From the NCBI RefSeq assembly GCF_000374025.1, contig NZ_KB893244.1, positions 1-64,000 on the forward strand: a stretch of DNA of 64,000 nt, in the 5' to 3' direction. The DNA is from Spirosoma panaciterrae DSM 21099 (GTDB taxonomy: Bacteria; Bacteroidota; Bacteroidia; Cytophagales; Spirosomataceae). Of this stretch, positions 52,313 through 62,356 are shown piece by piece. The notes beneath the pieces were generated by a model that searched no databases, was not told the DNA's origin, and saw only the letters and a list, made by a program, of their open reading frames with translations. Position 1 is the stretch's first letter. Each line of letters starts with the position of its first letter. A program made the translations under genes and the position numbers.

Positions 52313-54691
52313 ATGAAAAAACGAATGCATAGCCTAACCCTTCTTTTTGTGCTGACGGGCCTGCTGGCATCGGCGCAGGTAAGTGTGCCCGTTGTGCCAG
52401 AGCAACTCGCTTTTGCCGACATCTCGGTGCGGCTTGACCCCGATGCCCGGCGTATCGTTCAGCAGGATGTGAACGCTCTCCTCTCCAATCGGCAATACTG
52501 GACGGCTAAACTGGATCGGGTAGTGCTCTATTTCCCGATGATCGAGGCCATTCTGATCGACGAAGATGTACCAACCGATTTTAAATTCCTGGCTGTACAG
52601 GAAAGTTCGCTTACGCCGGATGCGGTGTCGTCGTCGACAGCAGTAGGGTATTGGCAATTCAAACGCGAAACGGCTCTTGATCATGGCATGCGGGTCGATG
52701 ATGAAATTGATGAACGTAAGAGCATTACGGCTTCTACCCATGGGGCCGCCAAATACCTGAAACGCAGCAATGCTCAGTTTAACAACTGGGTTGCTTCGTT
52801 ATATTCATACTACCTGGGGGCGGGCGGTATTGCCAAATTGATCCCGCCCGATTGGTCGTATGCCCGCGAAGTAGCTCTCGATGGTCGTACAGATCGTTAT
52901 ATTCTGCGATTTTTTGCCCACAAAATTGCCATCGAAAATGCGCTGCAAACGCATCAGACCAGCAACCGATTCGCCTTGATTGAATATCCAAACGGAGGAG
53001 GCAAGACCATGAAAGGGATTGCTGAAGAACTGGGCGTTGATGAATTTGAACTACGTAAATACAACCGATGGGTATTGGGCGATGCTATCCCAACCGATAA
53101 GCCGTATGTCATGGCTGTTCCGGTCGTAAATACGCAAATCAATGATGTCCGGCAGAAAATCGTTACGGTAAGTGGCAAGAAAACGCCCGATTTTGTTCAG
53201 AATGATGTGGGTTTCCCGGTCTTACGTCGGGTCACCACCGGGTTGAGTAGTAAGAATGAACCTATACTCTACGAGATCAATGGGTTGCCGGGTATTCAGG
53301 CGCAGGCGGGTGATGATGCCGGATCGCTGTCCCGGAAAGCAAAAATTAGTCTGTCGAGCTTTCTGCGCTACAACGACATGACCGATCGCGACCCCATCAT
53401 TCCCAATGATGTGTATTATCTGGCCAAAAAACGGAAGAAAGCCCTGGTGCCCTTCCATACCGTTCGGGAAGGCGAAACCGCCCGTAGTATTTCGCAGCGG
53501 TATGGCTTACGTCTAAAAAAACTGATGCGGTATAACCGCCTGGATCGGGTGCAAAAGCTGGTAACTGGCCGGGTAATGTGGCTTCGTGAACGTAGACCCA
53601 GTAACAAGCCCGTCGAAGTGATCAACGGGCCAACGCCACCAGTTTACGATCCAACACCAACGCCCCCACGACGGACTGAGGCCGTTGTGACAACGCCTAT
53701 AGCGGGCGGCAACCGAACGGTAAGCGGGATGGATGGTGTGCCACGGAGCGCTTCGGAACGTAAACTCTATCAGCCGAAACTGGTAGGTGGTGGTGTCACG
53801 CCAAACGACGGTACGTCGGAACCCGCAGCCCCTCAGCGCACAGAGCCCGTTCGGCCCACTACACCACCCACAACGAGTCGGTCGGTGCCAGCCAGCAGTG
53901 TGCCCTCAGGTAGCTCGGATGGCTCCCAACGGGTTGTAATCGTACGGACGCCCGATAGTTCGCAGCCCAGCAAAACGGTTCCCGTGGCCACAACACCAGA
54001 GCGAGCTAAGCCGACCGATGAGCCAGTTGCATCCACTCAGAAGCCAGCATCGGCCCCGCAGTCGAAACCGACTTCAGCATCGGATATGGACATGGGCCGT
54101 CCTGAAACCAGCAAGTACGATGGGGCGCGTGAACAGCAGGCCGACGGTTCGCTGACAACGGTAACGCCAGTAGCTCCTACGAAAGCTCCGCCCCGGCCAG
54201 CAGCTTTGCCAGTGGCTAAAAACGACCCGCGACCGGATGCCTCTTCCAGCTCATCTGTAGAGCCTAAACCCGTTTCGCCAACGACCTCAGCCACCACTCG
54301 TCAGACTACGGCCGGATCAACGAGCCGTTCGGCTGCCAGCCATACGGTGGAGCCTGGGCAAACGTATTACAGCATTTCCAAACAATATGGCCTGACGGTC
54401 GACGAACTGCTGTCCATGAATAACCTGACGCGGGATAATGTGCTGGAAGTGGGGCAGCAACTGATTGTAAAAGCCACTCCCGACAGCCGGGTAGTGCAGC
54501 CGTCTACAGCAGCCAAAACGTCAGCTACTGAATCGACGCAGCCAACGGTGACCTATCATACCGTAGCCAAAGGTGAGACCATGTTCCGAATTTCGAAAAA
54601 CTATGGGGTAACCATTGAGCAGATTCAAAGCTGGAATAACCTGTCGGATGTGACGGTGCGTGAAGGACAAAAAATTAAGATTCTTAAATAA
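52313..54691 (+). CDS. membrane-bound-type lytic transglycosylase with three LysM domains
   Basis: A 792-residue protein with a signal peptide ending LLASAQ. A lysozyme-like transglycosylase domain occupies about residues 60-220; the catalytic Glu97 is in AVQESSLTPDAVS, followed by AVGYWQFKRETA. LysM motifs lie near 382 (HTVREGETARSISQRYG), 677 (HTVEPGQTYYSISKQYG) and 749 (HTVAKGETMFRISKNYG). A long Pro/Thr/Ser-rich linker of about 230 residues separates the first LysM from the last two. It resembles MltD and should cut peptidoglycan glycan strands in the periplasm during growth or remodelling. Confidence 0.92.
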   Translation: MKKRMHSLTLLFVLTGLLASAQVSVPVVPEQLAFADISVRLDPDARRIVQQDVNALLSNRQYWTAKLDRVVLYFPMIEAILIDEDVPTDFKFLAVQESSLTPDAVSSSTAVGYWQFKRETALDHGMRVDDEIDERKSITASTHGAAKYLKRSNAQFNNWVASLYSYYLGAGGIAKLIPPDWSYAREVALDGRTDRYILRFFAHKIAIENALQTHQTSNRFALIEYPNGGGKTMKGIAEELGVDEFELRKYNRWVLGDAIPTDKPYVMAVPVVNTQINDVRQKIVTVSGKKTPDFVQNDVGFPVLRRVTTGLSSKNEPILYEINGLPGIQAQAGDDAGSLSRKAKISLSSFLRYNDMTDRDPIIPNDVYYLAKKRKKALVPFHTVREGETARSISQRYGLRLKKLMRYNRLDRVQKLVTGRVMWLRERRPSNKPVEVINGPTPPVYDPTPTPPRRTEAVVTTPIAGGNRTVSGMDGVPRSASERKLYQPKLVGGGVTPNDGTSEPAAPQRTEPVRPTTPPTTSRSVPASSVPSGSSDGSQRVVIVRTPDSSQPSKTVPVATTPERAKPTDEPVASTQKPASAPQSKPTSASDMDMGRPETSKYDGAREQQADGSLTTVTPVAPTKAPPRPAALPVAKNDPRPDASSSSSVEPKPVSPTTSATTRQTTAGSTSRSAASHTVEPGQTYYSISKQYGLTVDELLSMNNLTRDNVLEVGQQLIVKATPDSRVVQPSTAAKTSATESTQPTVTYHTVAKGETMFRISKNYGVTIEQIQSWNNLSDVTVREGQKIKILK

Positions 54692-54713
54692 ATAAATGCG
54701 TGAAAGAATGAAC

Positions 54714-54776
54714 GAGCGAAAGAGTGAATAGCCTGCTGGATTGTCTTCACTCTTTCACTCTTTCACTCTTTCGCTC
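54714..54776. repeat. repeat-built hairpin after LysM gene
   Basis: GAGCGAAAGAGTGAA (54714-54728) pairs perfectly with TTCACTCTTTCGCTC (54762-54776). The right half contains CACTCTTTC repeats. A low-complexity hairpin like that at 40899-40999; terminator role inferred. It also rules out a longer start for the next gene. Confidence 0.65.
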
Positions 54777-54785
54777 TTTCCGACT

Positions 54786-55358
54786 ATGATTCTGCTTGAC
54801 CATACCTGTATCAGCGACGATGTAGCTGAGAAGTTTTTCGTCTGCAACTTAGATAAGTGCAAAGGTGCCTGTTGCGTAGAAGGCGATATGGGGGCTCCTC
54901 TTGAAAACGACGAACCGGCTATCCTCGACCGGATTTATGACGACGTTAAACCGTATCTGTCTGCTGAAGGAATTCGGGTCATTGAGAAACAGGGTGGGTA
55001 TGAGCCTGATGGACATGGCGGCTATGTGACTACCACCGTAGGCGGACGCGAGTGTGTTTATGCGATCTGGGATGAGCGGGGTATTCTCAAATGCGGAATC
55101 GAAGAAGCCTACAACGATGGTAAAGTCGATTGGAAGAAACCGATCTCCTGCCATCTGTACCCTATTCGAGTTACTAAATACGATTCCTTTCACGCGCTCA
55201 ACTACGACCGATGGCCTATTTGCAATCCTGCCTGTAGTTTTGGCGAACAACTAAATGTACCTATCTACAAATTTGTCCGTGAAGCGCTCATCCGGGCCTA
55301 CGGCGACGATTGGTACAACCGATTAGTGAGAGCAGTTGAAGAAAAAACGACTAATTAA
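54786..55358 (+). CDS. DUF3109 family Cys-rich protein
   Basis: A 190-residue protein. ATG 54786 (MILLDHTCISDDV) is preferred; an earlier in-frame start at 54741 would translate through the hairpin. Cysteines cluster as FVCNLDKCKGACC, then GGRECVYAIW, ILKCGIEE, ISCHLYPIR and ICNPACSFGE, a pattern seen in DUF3109 (related to YkgJ-type metal-binding proteins). A zinc or Fe-S binding role is likely but unproven. A long hairpin follows the stop. Confidence 0.9.
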   Translation: MILLDHTCISDDVAEKFFVCNLDKCKGACCVEGDMGAPLENDEPAILDRIYDDVKPYLSAEGIRVIEKQGGYEPDGHGGYVTTTVGGRECVYAIWDERGILKCGIEEAYNDGKVDWKKPISCHLYPIRVTKYDSFHALNYDRWPICNPACSFGEQLNVPIYKFVREALIRAYGDDWYNRLVRAVEEKTTN

Positions 55359-55370
55359 CGGATTAGTACA

Positions 55371-55449
55371 CAGCGATTCGCGGAGTAAAAGGAAACACAT
55401 AGAGCATGATTATAAATCGGTGTGTCTCCTTTTACTCCGCGAATCGCTG
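55371..55449. repeat. 29-bp-stem hairpin
   Basis: Bases 55371-55399 pair with 55421-55449 at 28 of 29 positions (arm CAGCGATTCGCGGAGTAAAA, continuing GGAAACACA) with a 21-nt loop. It fills the space between the DUF3109 and alkyltransferase-like genes and ends 18 bp before the next ATG, so it could affect expression of that gene. Confidence 0.75.
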
Positions 55450-55467
55450 TATTACAACGCTTTTCTG

Positions 55468-55800
55468 ATGGAGCAGCGCGATTACTTTGAAGAGGTGTAC
55501 GAGGTTGTACGACTGGTGCCGAAAGGACGGGTTACGACCTATGGTTCCATTGCCCGTTACCTGAGCCTGCGGGCAGGGGCACGCATGGTTGGCTGGGCCA
55601 TGAACGGTTGCCATAATCGCCCGGATGTACCCGCCCACCGAGTGGTCAATAGCGTGGGTGTCTTGTCGGGTAAGCACTTTTTTGGTGGACCGACCATCAT
55701 GGAACAGCTTCTGGAAGATGAAGGGGTTCGGGTGAAGAATGACAAAGTGGTGGATTTCAAGACCGTGTATTGGGACCCAACTGTCGAGTTAGCCCTGTAA
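55468..55800 (+). CDS. alkyltransferase-like protein (MGMT family, acceptor Cys replaced)
   Basis: A 110-residue protein. ATG 55468 (MEQRDYFEEVYEVVRLVPKG) is used; a longer frame from 55336 runs through the hairpin. The MGMT DNA-binding core is intact: RVTTYGSIARYLSLRAGARM, VGWAMNGCHNRPDVP and GVLSGKHFFGG. In the active-site motif PCHR of O6-alkylguanine transferases the cysteine is Ala56 (PAHRVV), so it cannot accept alkyl groups. Alkyltransferase-like proteins with Trp or Ala there instead bind O6-alkylguanine and hand it to nucleotide excision repair. That role is inferred. Confidence 0.9.
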   Translation: MEQRDYFEEVYEVVRLVPKGRVTTYGSIARYLSLRAGARMVGWAMNGCHNRPDVPAHRVVNSVGVLSGKHFFGGPTIMEQLLEDEGVRVKNDKVVDFKTVYWDPTVELAL

Positions 55801-55818
55801 TTTCATCAGTCTGTTGGC

Positions 55819-56397
55819 TTATTGATCCAGGTATTGCTGATAGGCCACCAGTTTATCCGCCAGCCGTTTTGCCAGATAGGTATTTACGTCTTTCAGCGTG
55901 TCTAAAATAACCGTAGCCTCCTGAAAATATTCCCGCTTCTTAGCACTGCTCCAATGCGCGGGTGGAACTTGTAGGTTCGTAATGCGGTCGGCCAGTTTGA
56001 CAGCGCCTACTTCGGGGCGTAATGCTTTTATACGCGTCAGACTATCGAACATTTTTTCCGATTTAGGCAAATCGGTCGCTTTCGTCAGCGCTTTTACGGC
56101 TGTGGCTAGTTCGTGGCCAAATACATGCGTCAGCTCTTCCGTTGTGGTCGGGGTATCTTCCAGAACATCATGCAATAAAGCCACCTGCACGGCAAACTGA
56201 ACGTCGAAGTGATCGGAATGGTGAGCTGCCACCAGAATTTCCATCGCTACATTGCTCAGATGAACCACGTAGGGGAGGGGTGTTCCGGGAATAGTCTGGT
56301 TCTGCTCGGTATGTTTGAGTGCCGCGAACGTAATTGCGTGCTGGTAGCTAGTCTGAATATCCATCTGAAAAGTAAAATCCAGTTCAAGAGCGTTCAT
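55819..56397 (-). CDS. HD-domain small alarmone hydrolase-like protein (SpoT/MESH1-like)
   Basis: A 192-residue protein; ATG 56364 (MDIQTSYQH) is an alternative. HD motifs: His46 in YVVHLSNVAMEIL, His76-Asp77 with Glu80-Asp81 in ALLHDVLEDT, and Asp137 in KLADRITNL. The segment LTRIKALRPEVGAVKLADRI is typical of the (p)ppGpp hydrolase domain of RelA/SpoT. No synthetase domain is present, so it resembles stand-alone MESH1-like small alarmone hydrolases. It may lower (p)ppGpp or act on related nucleotides or NADPH. Its convergent neighbour is the alkyltransferase-like gene. Confidence 0.85.
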   Translation of the reverse strand: MNALELDFTFQMDIQTSYQHAITFAALKHTEQNQTIPGTPLPYVVHLSNVAMEILVAAHHSDHFDVQFAVQVALLHDVLEDTPTTTEELTHVFGHELATAVKALTKATDLPKSEKMFDSLTRIKALRPEVGAVKLADRITNLQVPPAHWSSAKKREYFQEATVILDTLKDVNTYLAKRLADKLVAYQQYLDQ

Positions 56398-56408
56398 CCG
56401 CGAAGGGG

Positions 56409-56957
56409 CTAACCAATTGCCGGAGAGGCCTGTACTGCATTTACCAGCGAATCAATGACCGACTTAAGTTCCTGAGCCAGTACCGGATCGGTGATTTCAC
56501 CATGCCCATTCAATCGCATTTTGACAGAGGGTACGATCAACGAAGCCCCTTCGGGTAAGTGGGCGGTCAGAACTTCCAGGGTATGGAACAGCAACGCATG
56601 CGCCCGCGACCCGCCCGATGCCGATGGCCCCGCACTGATCACGCTGACGGGTTTATAGACAAACTCACCGGATGAGGCCAGCCAATCGAGCATATTTTTC
56701 AACACACCCGGCATTCCATGAATGTATTCGGGCGTACAGATCATCACCGCATCAGCCTGCCGAAGCTGGGTTCGAAGCCTGCTCACAGAATCGGGAGCTG
56801 GCTCCACATCGCGTTCAGGACTAAAATGCGGCAGATCGTCCAGGCCATCATAGATCGTGATGGTAACACCCGATGGAGCAAGCGTGGCGGCTGCCCGCAA
56901 TAAGGATGTATTGGTAGAGGCTGCCCGCAGACTGCCCGAAATGGCGAGAATGTTCAT
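56409..56957 (-). CDS. NADPH-dependent FMN reductase family protein
   Basis: A 182-residue flavodoxin-like protein. The FMN phosphate loop is SGSLRAASTNTSLLRA and the CTPEYIHGMPGVLKNMLDW segment is characteristic of the NADPH-dependent FMN/azo/chromate reductase family. Reduction of quinones, chromate or similar acceptors is expected; the natural substrate is unknown. It is 11 bp upstream of the HD gene on the same strand, and 18 bp downstream of the siroheme-type gene, so these may be one transcript. Confidence 0.9.
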   Translation of the reverse strand: MNILAISGSLRAASTNTSLLRAAATLAPSGVTITIYDGLDDLPHFSPERDVEPAPDSVSRLRTQLRQADAVMICTPEYIHGMPGVLKNMLDWLASSGEFVYKPVSVISAGPSASGGSRAHALLFHTLEVLTAHLPEGASLIVPSVKMRLNGHGEITDPVLAQELKSVIDSLVNAVQASPAIG

Positions 56958-56975
56958 GATGTTGTTGGTAAACTA

Positions 56976-57542
56976 TCAACGCAACACCTTCGTGATCTCG
57001 TTTAGTTTCTCCATTTTCTGGACGAAATCGCCTTTAAGCTGGTTTCGAATGGCCGTTAGATTGTCGAGGGTTTCCTGCAAACTATCGGGTAAAATCTCTT
57101 CCAGCACTTCCCGAAAGCGTTTGGCAAAAGTCGGCGACTTGCCATTGGTGGAGATGGCAATTTTCAGATCGCCTTTTTTGACGACCGAACTCAAATAAAA
57201 ATCGCACAGGTCGGGCGTGTCGGCTACGTTGACCAGAATACGCTGGCCTTTGCAATCGGCCTGTACCTGCTGGTTTACAGCTTTATCGTTTGTACCAGCA
57301 ATAACCAGGTCTTTATCCGACAAATGACTAAGATGGTACGGTTCGTGGATGAGGTGGATTCTGGAGGACTGACTGGCCAACGCCTGAATTTCGTCCCGAA
57401 TGATGGGCGCAACGAGGGTAATGCGGGCATTGGGTGAGTTGCTGAGCAGAGCCGTCAACTTCTCCAGACCAACGTAACCACCACCAACAATCAGGATGTG
57501 CAGGTTTTCGGCTTTAACGAATATGGGAAACAGCGTATTCAT
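56976..57542 (-). CDS. precorrin-2 dehydrogenase/siroheme synthase N-domain (Met8p/CysG-N-like)
   Basis: A 188-residue protein. ATG 57542 (MNTLFPIFVKAENL) is preferred; a start 48 bases earlier runs into the hairpin arm. The Rossmann motif ILIVGGGYVGLEKL and the RITLVAP, VNVADTPDLCDFYLSSVVKK and LKIAISTNGKSPTFAKRFRE segments identify the NAD-dependent precorrin-2 dehydrogenase/ferrochelatase domain of siroheme synthesis. The methylase (SUMT/CobA) domain is absent, as is usual in Bacteroidota where it is a separate gene. Siroheme serves sulfite or nitrite reductase; no such gene is in the window. Confidence 0.93.
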   Translation of the reverse strand: MNTLFPIFVKAENLHILIVGGGYVGLEKLTALLSNSPNARITLVAPIIRDEIQALASQSSRIHLIHEPYHLSHLSDKDLVIAGTNDKAVNQQVQADCKGQRILVNVADTPDLCDFYLSSVVKKGDLKIAISTNGKSPTFAKRFREVLEEILPDSLQETLDNLTAIRNQLKGDFVQKMEKLNEITKVLR

Positions 57543-57548
57543 AGAAAA

Positions 57549-57625
57549 GTCGTCAGTCGATAGACGTTGCTGTAAAATTTGGAAACCCAAATCTACTTCG
57601 CAACAGGCTACTATCGACTGACGAC
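57549..57625. terminator. 15-bp perfect hairpin between barrel and siroheme genes
   Basis: GTCGTCAGTCGATAG (57549-57563) pairs perfectly with CTATCGACTGACGAC (57611-57625), loop 47 nt. On the minus strand it lies after the outer-membrane barrel stop and just before the siroheme-gene ATG, so terminator for the former is most likely. Confidence 0.6.
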
Positions 57626-57644
57626 GAACGACTAATTACTTTTT

Positions 57645-58568
57645 TTAGAACTTAAAGCCTACACTGGCGCTCAGAACCCGCCGTTGCGACCCATTGAAAC
57701 CCGTTGTGGTCGTATTGCCATTGGTTGGGTTCGTGATCGAATTGCTCAGGCCATGGTGATAGGTCAGGTCGATCAGCAACGGACCGATGTCGAAACCGAT
57801 CTGACCTAGCGCGTTGAACGTGCCACTCTTGATTTCGGCATTGGTCAGATTGAATCGACCACTGCTGGAACTGATCCGATTGGCATACTCAAGACCTGCC
57901 TGTAGGCGGATAGCTGAAATACCCCGATCCGATTCAAGCAATTTATACCCGATGTAAACCGGAATCTGGATGTACTGGATATTGATCTGATCCTGAATAT
58001 TTTGCGCGCTCTGTCCGTCTCCTCTTGTAAAGTAGTTGGAGCTAGAGGCAAAGTATTCTGCCCCCAATTGGCCAAACAGACGGCCACCTCCGCGCACGAA
58101 GAAACCCGCCTGGTAACCTAGTCGGCCCGATAAATCACCACCCGTGTTCACACTTTCGCCTTTGAACTTGGTCGTGTTCAGCCCCGCATAAATCCCAAAG
58201 ACGAAGTTTTTGTAATCCTTCGCCTTTTGCTCACGAGTTCTGTAGGTTTCCGTGGTGGTCACGGTGGTCGTCTGGGTATTGTCGGCAGGCGACATGCTGT
58301 TGGTCGAATACGTGCTGTTGGGCACAGTATTCGCGTTGTTCATCTGATTCATCGATGAGCTATCCGACGTGGTATTGGTCGACATCGAGTTATTCATCGA
58401 GTTCGTATTATTCATCGAATTCGTGGTATCCGTTGTCGTCTGTGTTGAGTACGCAGGGGTCGAAGTGCTTGTGCTTGTCGTAGTCGAATACGTAGTGGAG
58501 GTGGTCTGCCCATTAGCCAGGCCAAAACCACACAGGCAGATTGCCAGGAATGAGAATTGCTTTTTCAT
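57645..58568 (-). CDS. outer membrane beta-barrel protein with Asn/Ser/Thr-rich linker
   Basis: A 307-residue protein from ATG 58568 (MKKQFSFLAICLCGFGLANGQ gives a signal peptide); a longer in-frame start is rejected because it would place 30 residues before the signal. Residues about 25-110 are low complexity, dominated by Asn, Ser, Thr and Met with NSMNN and TTSTST runs. The C-terminal 180 residues have the alternating strand pattern of a porin/PorT-like barrel (FVFGIYAGLNTTKFKGE, RLGYQAGFFVRGGG and a final RRVLSASVGFKF). The role is probably outer-membrane structure; the linker may reach the surface or periplasm. Function unknown. Confidence 0.88.
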   Translation of the reverse strand: MKKQFSFLAICLCGFGLANGQTTSTTYSTTTSTSTSTPAYSTQTTTDTTNSMNNTNSMNNSMSTNTTSDSSSMNQMNNANTVPNSTYSTNSMSPADNTQTTTVTTTETYRTREQKAKDYKNFVFGIYAGLNTTKFKGESVNTGGDLSGRLGYQAGFFVRGGGRLFGQLGAEYFASSSNYFTRGDGQSAQNIQDQINIQYIQIPVYIGYKLLESDRGISAIRLQAGLEYANRISSSSGRFNLTNAEIKSGTFNALGQIGFDIGPLLIDLTYHHGLSNSITNPTNGNTTTTGFNGSQRRVLSASVGFKF

Positions 58569-58600
58569 AATTTGCTTATGTCGTTGAGTTGCATAAAAAA

Positions 58601-58622
58601 GGGTGTAATCGAAATTACACCC
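58601..58622 (-). terminator. intrinsic terminator of pgi
   Basis: GGGTGTAAT (58601-58609) pairs with ATTACACCC (58614-58622), 4-nt loop. On the minus strand the stem is followed by six T residues (58600-58595), a textbook rho-independent terminator for the pgi gene that ends at 58725. Confidence 0.8.
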
Positions 58623-58724
58623 CATTAACAGACGTATTACGGGCAATGTTTTGGCCAATATCGGTTTCGATCAAATTTTAATCTCCCACCTCCATCCGAA
58701 TCGGATGATAACCAACGTTATAAA

Positions 58725-60464
<1,740 letters not shown>

Positions 60465-60543
60465 CTACTGAACTCTGTAAACTATAAACCGATAACTGAC
60501 TTATCGGCGCGAATATCGTGAATCCCGGCAATCTTTTTTCGGC

Positions 60544-60551
60544 TATTTTTG
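60544..60551 (+). promoter_or_regulatory. TAnnTTTG promoter candidate for GT39 gene
   Basis: TATTTTTG at 60544-60551 matches the Bacteroidota -7 box and lies 41 bp before the ATG at 60593. No convincing TTG was seen at the usual upstream spacing, so this is tentative. Confidence 0.4.
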
Positions 60552-60592
60552 CCATTCTTTTATAGCCTTTGTGTTGCTGACTACGTTGCTGA

Positions 60593-62257
60593 ATGAATCA
60601 AAAACTTTTCTATTCGCTCGTCCTGACTGTGGTGGGAGCTTTGTTGTTTATCCCGTTTCTGGGCGGGGTACGCTTGTTTGACTGGGACGAAATTAACTTT
60701 GCTGAGTGTGCCCGCGAGATGATTGCCCTGGGCGATTATCTGCACGTCCATATTGACTTTAAGCCATTTTACGAAAAGCCTCCGCTGTTTTTCTGGCTTC
60801 AGTCGATGATGATGAATCTGTTTGGGATCAATGAATTTTCGGCCCGGCTGCCGAATGCCATCTGTGGAATCATCACCCTGGTGTATCTCTACAACCTCGG
60901 CCAAAAACTGCACGGGCATCGGTTTGGCCTGTTGTGGGCGCTGGCGTATCTGGGTTCGGTAACCCCCCATCTGTATTTCCGTTCGGGGATTATCGACCCT
61001 TTTTTCAACCTGTTTATCTTCATTGGGCTGGTCAATCTGATTTTTGCCTCCTGGAAACGCGAACGACTCGGCGGAGCCATGACCGTACCCAAACCGGAGT
61101 GGACCTATATCCTGATTGGGGGCTTTGTGCTGGGCCTGGCCATTCTGACCAAAGGGCCGGTGGCCTACCTGATTATTTTTCTGGTGCTGGTGAGCTATTG
61201 GGCTCTGAACCGATTCCGCTGGTTTATTACGCCCCTCCAGTTTATTGGCTTTTCGGTGGCGGCTTCGGTAGGCTCGCTGTTGTGGTATGGGCTCGATATT
61301 TACCTGCATGGCCCAACGCTGGTACGGGAGTTTCTGGCTTATAGTATTCGATTGCTTAGTACGCCCGATGCGGGACACGTGGGTTTTCCCGGCTACCATT
61401 TTATCATCCTGCTGGTAGGCTGTTTTCCCGCGTCCATCTTTGCCATCCGGGCATTTGGACCGCTGTTTATCGAACGGAATTACCAGCGCGATTTCCGGCA
61501 GTGGATGCTGATTCTGTTTTGGGTGGTCCTGGTTCTGTTCAGCATTGTTCAGTCGAAAATCGTCCATTATTCGTCGCTTTGCTATTTCCCACTGACCTAC
61601 TTTGCAGCTCTGACGTTGTCGCAGTTGGAAGATCGGAAAATTCAGTTCAGCAATTGGTTGCGGGCCGGGCTGATCATTGTAGGGGGCATTTTTGTGCTGG
61701 CCGTTGGAGGCTTGCCGCTGATTGCCCATCGGATGGATATTGTTCGCCAGTTTGCCGATCAGGATGCATTTTCGCAAGGTAATCTGGACGCCCATATCGA
61801 CTGGCCGTACTGGACGCTGATTCCCGGTATATGGCTTTTGCTTATTCTGGTGCTGGTGATTCGATGGTACAACCAGCACGAACCTGCCCAGGCATCCGTT
61901 GTGCTGTTTGGGGGGATGTCTGTTTTCATTACCCTGACCCTCTGGGCATTTATTGGCCGGATCGAAGGGATTTCGCAGGCGGCTGCCATGCGGTTTTTTG
62001 AACAGGCGCAGGGGCAGAATGTGTACGTAAAAACCTATGGCTACCATAGTTATGGGCCATTCTTTTATACGATGAAACCGCCTGTAACTAATCCGAATGC
62101 TTATAACGACGATTGGCTGCTGCGGGGTAAGATCGATAAAGATGTACTCTTCATTCGGCATGCATCCGAGCAGCCCACGCTTCTCGACTCGCTACCCGAT
62201 GTGAAGAAAACGGGTCAGGAGAACGGGTTTGTTTTCTATCGTCGGCAAGCGAAATAG
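60593..62257 (+). CDS. GT39/ArnT-like membrane glycosyltransferase
   Basis: A 554-residue integral membrane protein with about 11-12 hydrophobic segments. The N-terminus carries the ArnT/PMT-type signature after the first helix: GVRLFDWDEINFAECAREM (Asp-Glu pair for catalysis) and FKPFYEKPPLFFWLQ. A periplasmic C-terminal domain follows the last helix (from about residue 470). Such enzymes transfer a sugar from a polyprenyl-phosphate donor to lipid A or to a protein. The acceptor is unknown. It has no partner genes beside it. A long open frame on the opposite strand (60581-62161) is not considered coding. Confidence 0.92.
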   Translation: MNQKLFYSLVLTVVGALLFIPFLGGVRLFDWDEINFAECAREMIALGDYLHVHIDFKPFYEKPPLFFWLQSMMMNLFGINEFSARLPNAICGIITLVYLYNLGQKLHGHRFGLLWALAYLGSVTPHLYFRSGIIDPFFNLFIFIGLVNLIFASWKRERLGGAMTVPKPEWTYILIGGFVLGLAILTKGPVAYLIIFLVLVSYWALNRFRWFITPLQFIGFSVAASVGSLLWYGLDIYLHGPTLVREFLAYSIRLLSTPDAGHVGFPGYHFIILLVGCFPASIFAIRAFGPLFIERNYQRDFRQWMLILFWVVLVLFSIVQSKIVHYSSLCYFPLTYFAALTLSQLEDRKIQFSNWLRAGLIIVGGIFVLAVGGLPLIAHRMDIVRQFADQDAFSQGNLDAHIDWPYWTLIPGIWLLLILVLVIRWYNQHEPAQASVVLFGGMSVFITLTLWAFIGRIEGISQAAAMRFFEQAQGQNVYVKTYGYHSYGPFFYTMKPPVTNPNAYNDDWLLRGKIDKDVLFIRHASEQPTLLDSLPDVKKTGQENGFVFYRRQAK

Positions 62258-62356
62258 GGCCGACTAGCTGTTCAACCATCCTGACCAACAGTTGTGGCAA
62301 TTTGGCATTGAATCGCTTTGCAAAACCGTATGGGCTGCCCGTTCGTTATAAAGCGT

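Noticed and set aside
60581-62161. 526-residue open frame on the minus strand inside the GT39 gene
   Set aside because: Its composition is rich in Gln, Asn, Pro and Arg with no domain, signal or motif, and the plus-strand frame is a clear membrane glycosyltransferase. It is a mirror of the codon bias.
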